64,000 nt of DNA. It comes from Rhynchopus euleeides (lineage: Eukaryota > Euglenozoa > Diplonemea > Diplonemida > Diplonemidae). A program made the translations under genes and the position numbers. Under the pieces are notes generated by a model. The model saw nothing but the letters and a program-made list of their open reading frames with translations. It was not told the DNA's origin and did no database searches. The DNA is taken from the NCBI GenBank assembly GCA_963210315.1, contig OY723257.1, forward strand, positions 62,001-126,000, read 5' to 3'. Positions 63,677 to 64,000 of the stretch are shown one piece after another (the first letter of the stretch is position 1; each line of letters begins with the position of its first letter).

Positions 63677-64000
63677 TCAAAATAGCACAAAGTGCTGCTG
63701 CTTCGCCAGGTGCTTCGCCGGCTCGAGATTGACCAGCAGCGACTTCGCAGCCCGGCTGCCTACCTCTTCGACCAGCTTCTCCAGCACGACTCTCAGGTAC
63801 TGGCGCAGCGGCGTGCACGTTGATGGTGACCGCACGTAGCTCCACAGCAGCTTCTCGACAACCTGAGCGACGTGCTGTCCGACGGGATTGTCAGTCTCCT
63901 TGTGGCGCTTGTGGAGGAACAGCTTGGCCGCCGCACCGTACGCCTCGGCCACTGCACTGCCCCTTTGCAACATGAGAGCAGTCGCCTTGTCGTCGATGCC
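63677..64000 (-). CDS. C-terminal end of a helical protein, continues beyond the window
   Basis: The minus-strand frame is open to the right edge (it begins GIDDKATALMLQRG at 64000) and stops at 63677. The 107 visible residues are predicted helical (EAYGAAAKLFLHKRHKETDN, PLRQYLRVVLEKLVEEVGSR), ending AKQQHFVLF. No domain recognised. The ATG at 63973 is internal to the open frame and is unlikely to be the start. Confidence 0.6.
   Translation of the reverse strand, partial: GIDDKATALMLQRGSAVAEAYGAAAKLFLHKRHKETDNPVGQHVAQVVEKLLWSYVRSPSTCTPLRQYLRVVLEKLVEEVGSRAAKSLLVNLEPAKHLAKQQHFVLF

Overview
The window is nuclear DNA of a GC-rich unicellular eukaryote (a protist) that I cannot place more precisely. 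The eukaryotic evidence is the 3' half of an 18S rRNA gene on the minus strand, one convincing GT-AG intron, a non-LTR retrotransposon with a restriction-like endonuclease, a eukaryote-type selenocysteine tRNA sequence, and secreted, RING, WD40 and ubiquitin-like proteins. The 18S fragment is the best handle for identification.

Layout. 1-1235: ITS1 start and truncated 18S (minus). 1236-2750: a repeat-rich block bounded by short inverted repeats. 2933-8826: about 179 copies of a 33-bp minisatellite. 9149-18481: one very long plus-strand ORF. Its first part contains an eroded copy of a WD40 gene, and the rest is a LINE protein (zinc fingers, reverse transcriptase, CCHC plus restriction-like endonuclease, OTU-type protease, RG-rich tail). 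A scrap of the 33-bp repeat reappears at 19270, on the far side of the LINE.

19894-35226 holds pieces of a two-pass membrane protein gene. One copy (33554 down to 19894, minus strand) is split by a 12,888-bp segment, 20182-33069. This segment has about 59-bp terminal inverted repeats and an apparent TG duplication at its ends. Inside are three different minisatellites that all have a 31-bp period, a nucleotidyl-cyclase exon-like fragment, and a tRNA-Sec-like sequence. A second copy of the membrane gene (33811-35226) looks broken by an inversion.

35286-49000 carries a secreted methyltransferase-like gene with broken frames, a RING protein, a secreted WD40 protein with a one-base homopolymer frameshift, and a polytopic membrane protein with a ubiquitin-like domain. 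48412-51518 is a two-exon gene. 52085-58030 holds two intact WD40 paralogues of the copy buried in the LINE ORF, flanking a cysteine-rich single-pass membrane protein and nested TA-type inverted-repeat elements. 62092-64000 holds an acidic/basic protein and the C-terminal end of another gene.

Apart from the LINE and an inverted half of the membrane-protein gene, the genes are on the minus strand, and there is no obvious metabolic pathway. The themes are repeats and gene-fragment traffic: inverted-repeat elements without transposase, duplicated 5' ends of genes, and minisatellites. The open frames that run through the minisatellites follow from repeat period and base composition and are not annotated as proteins.
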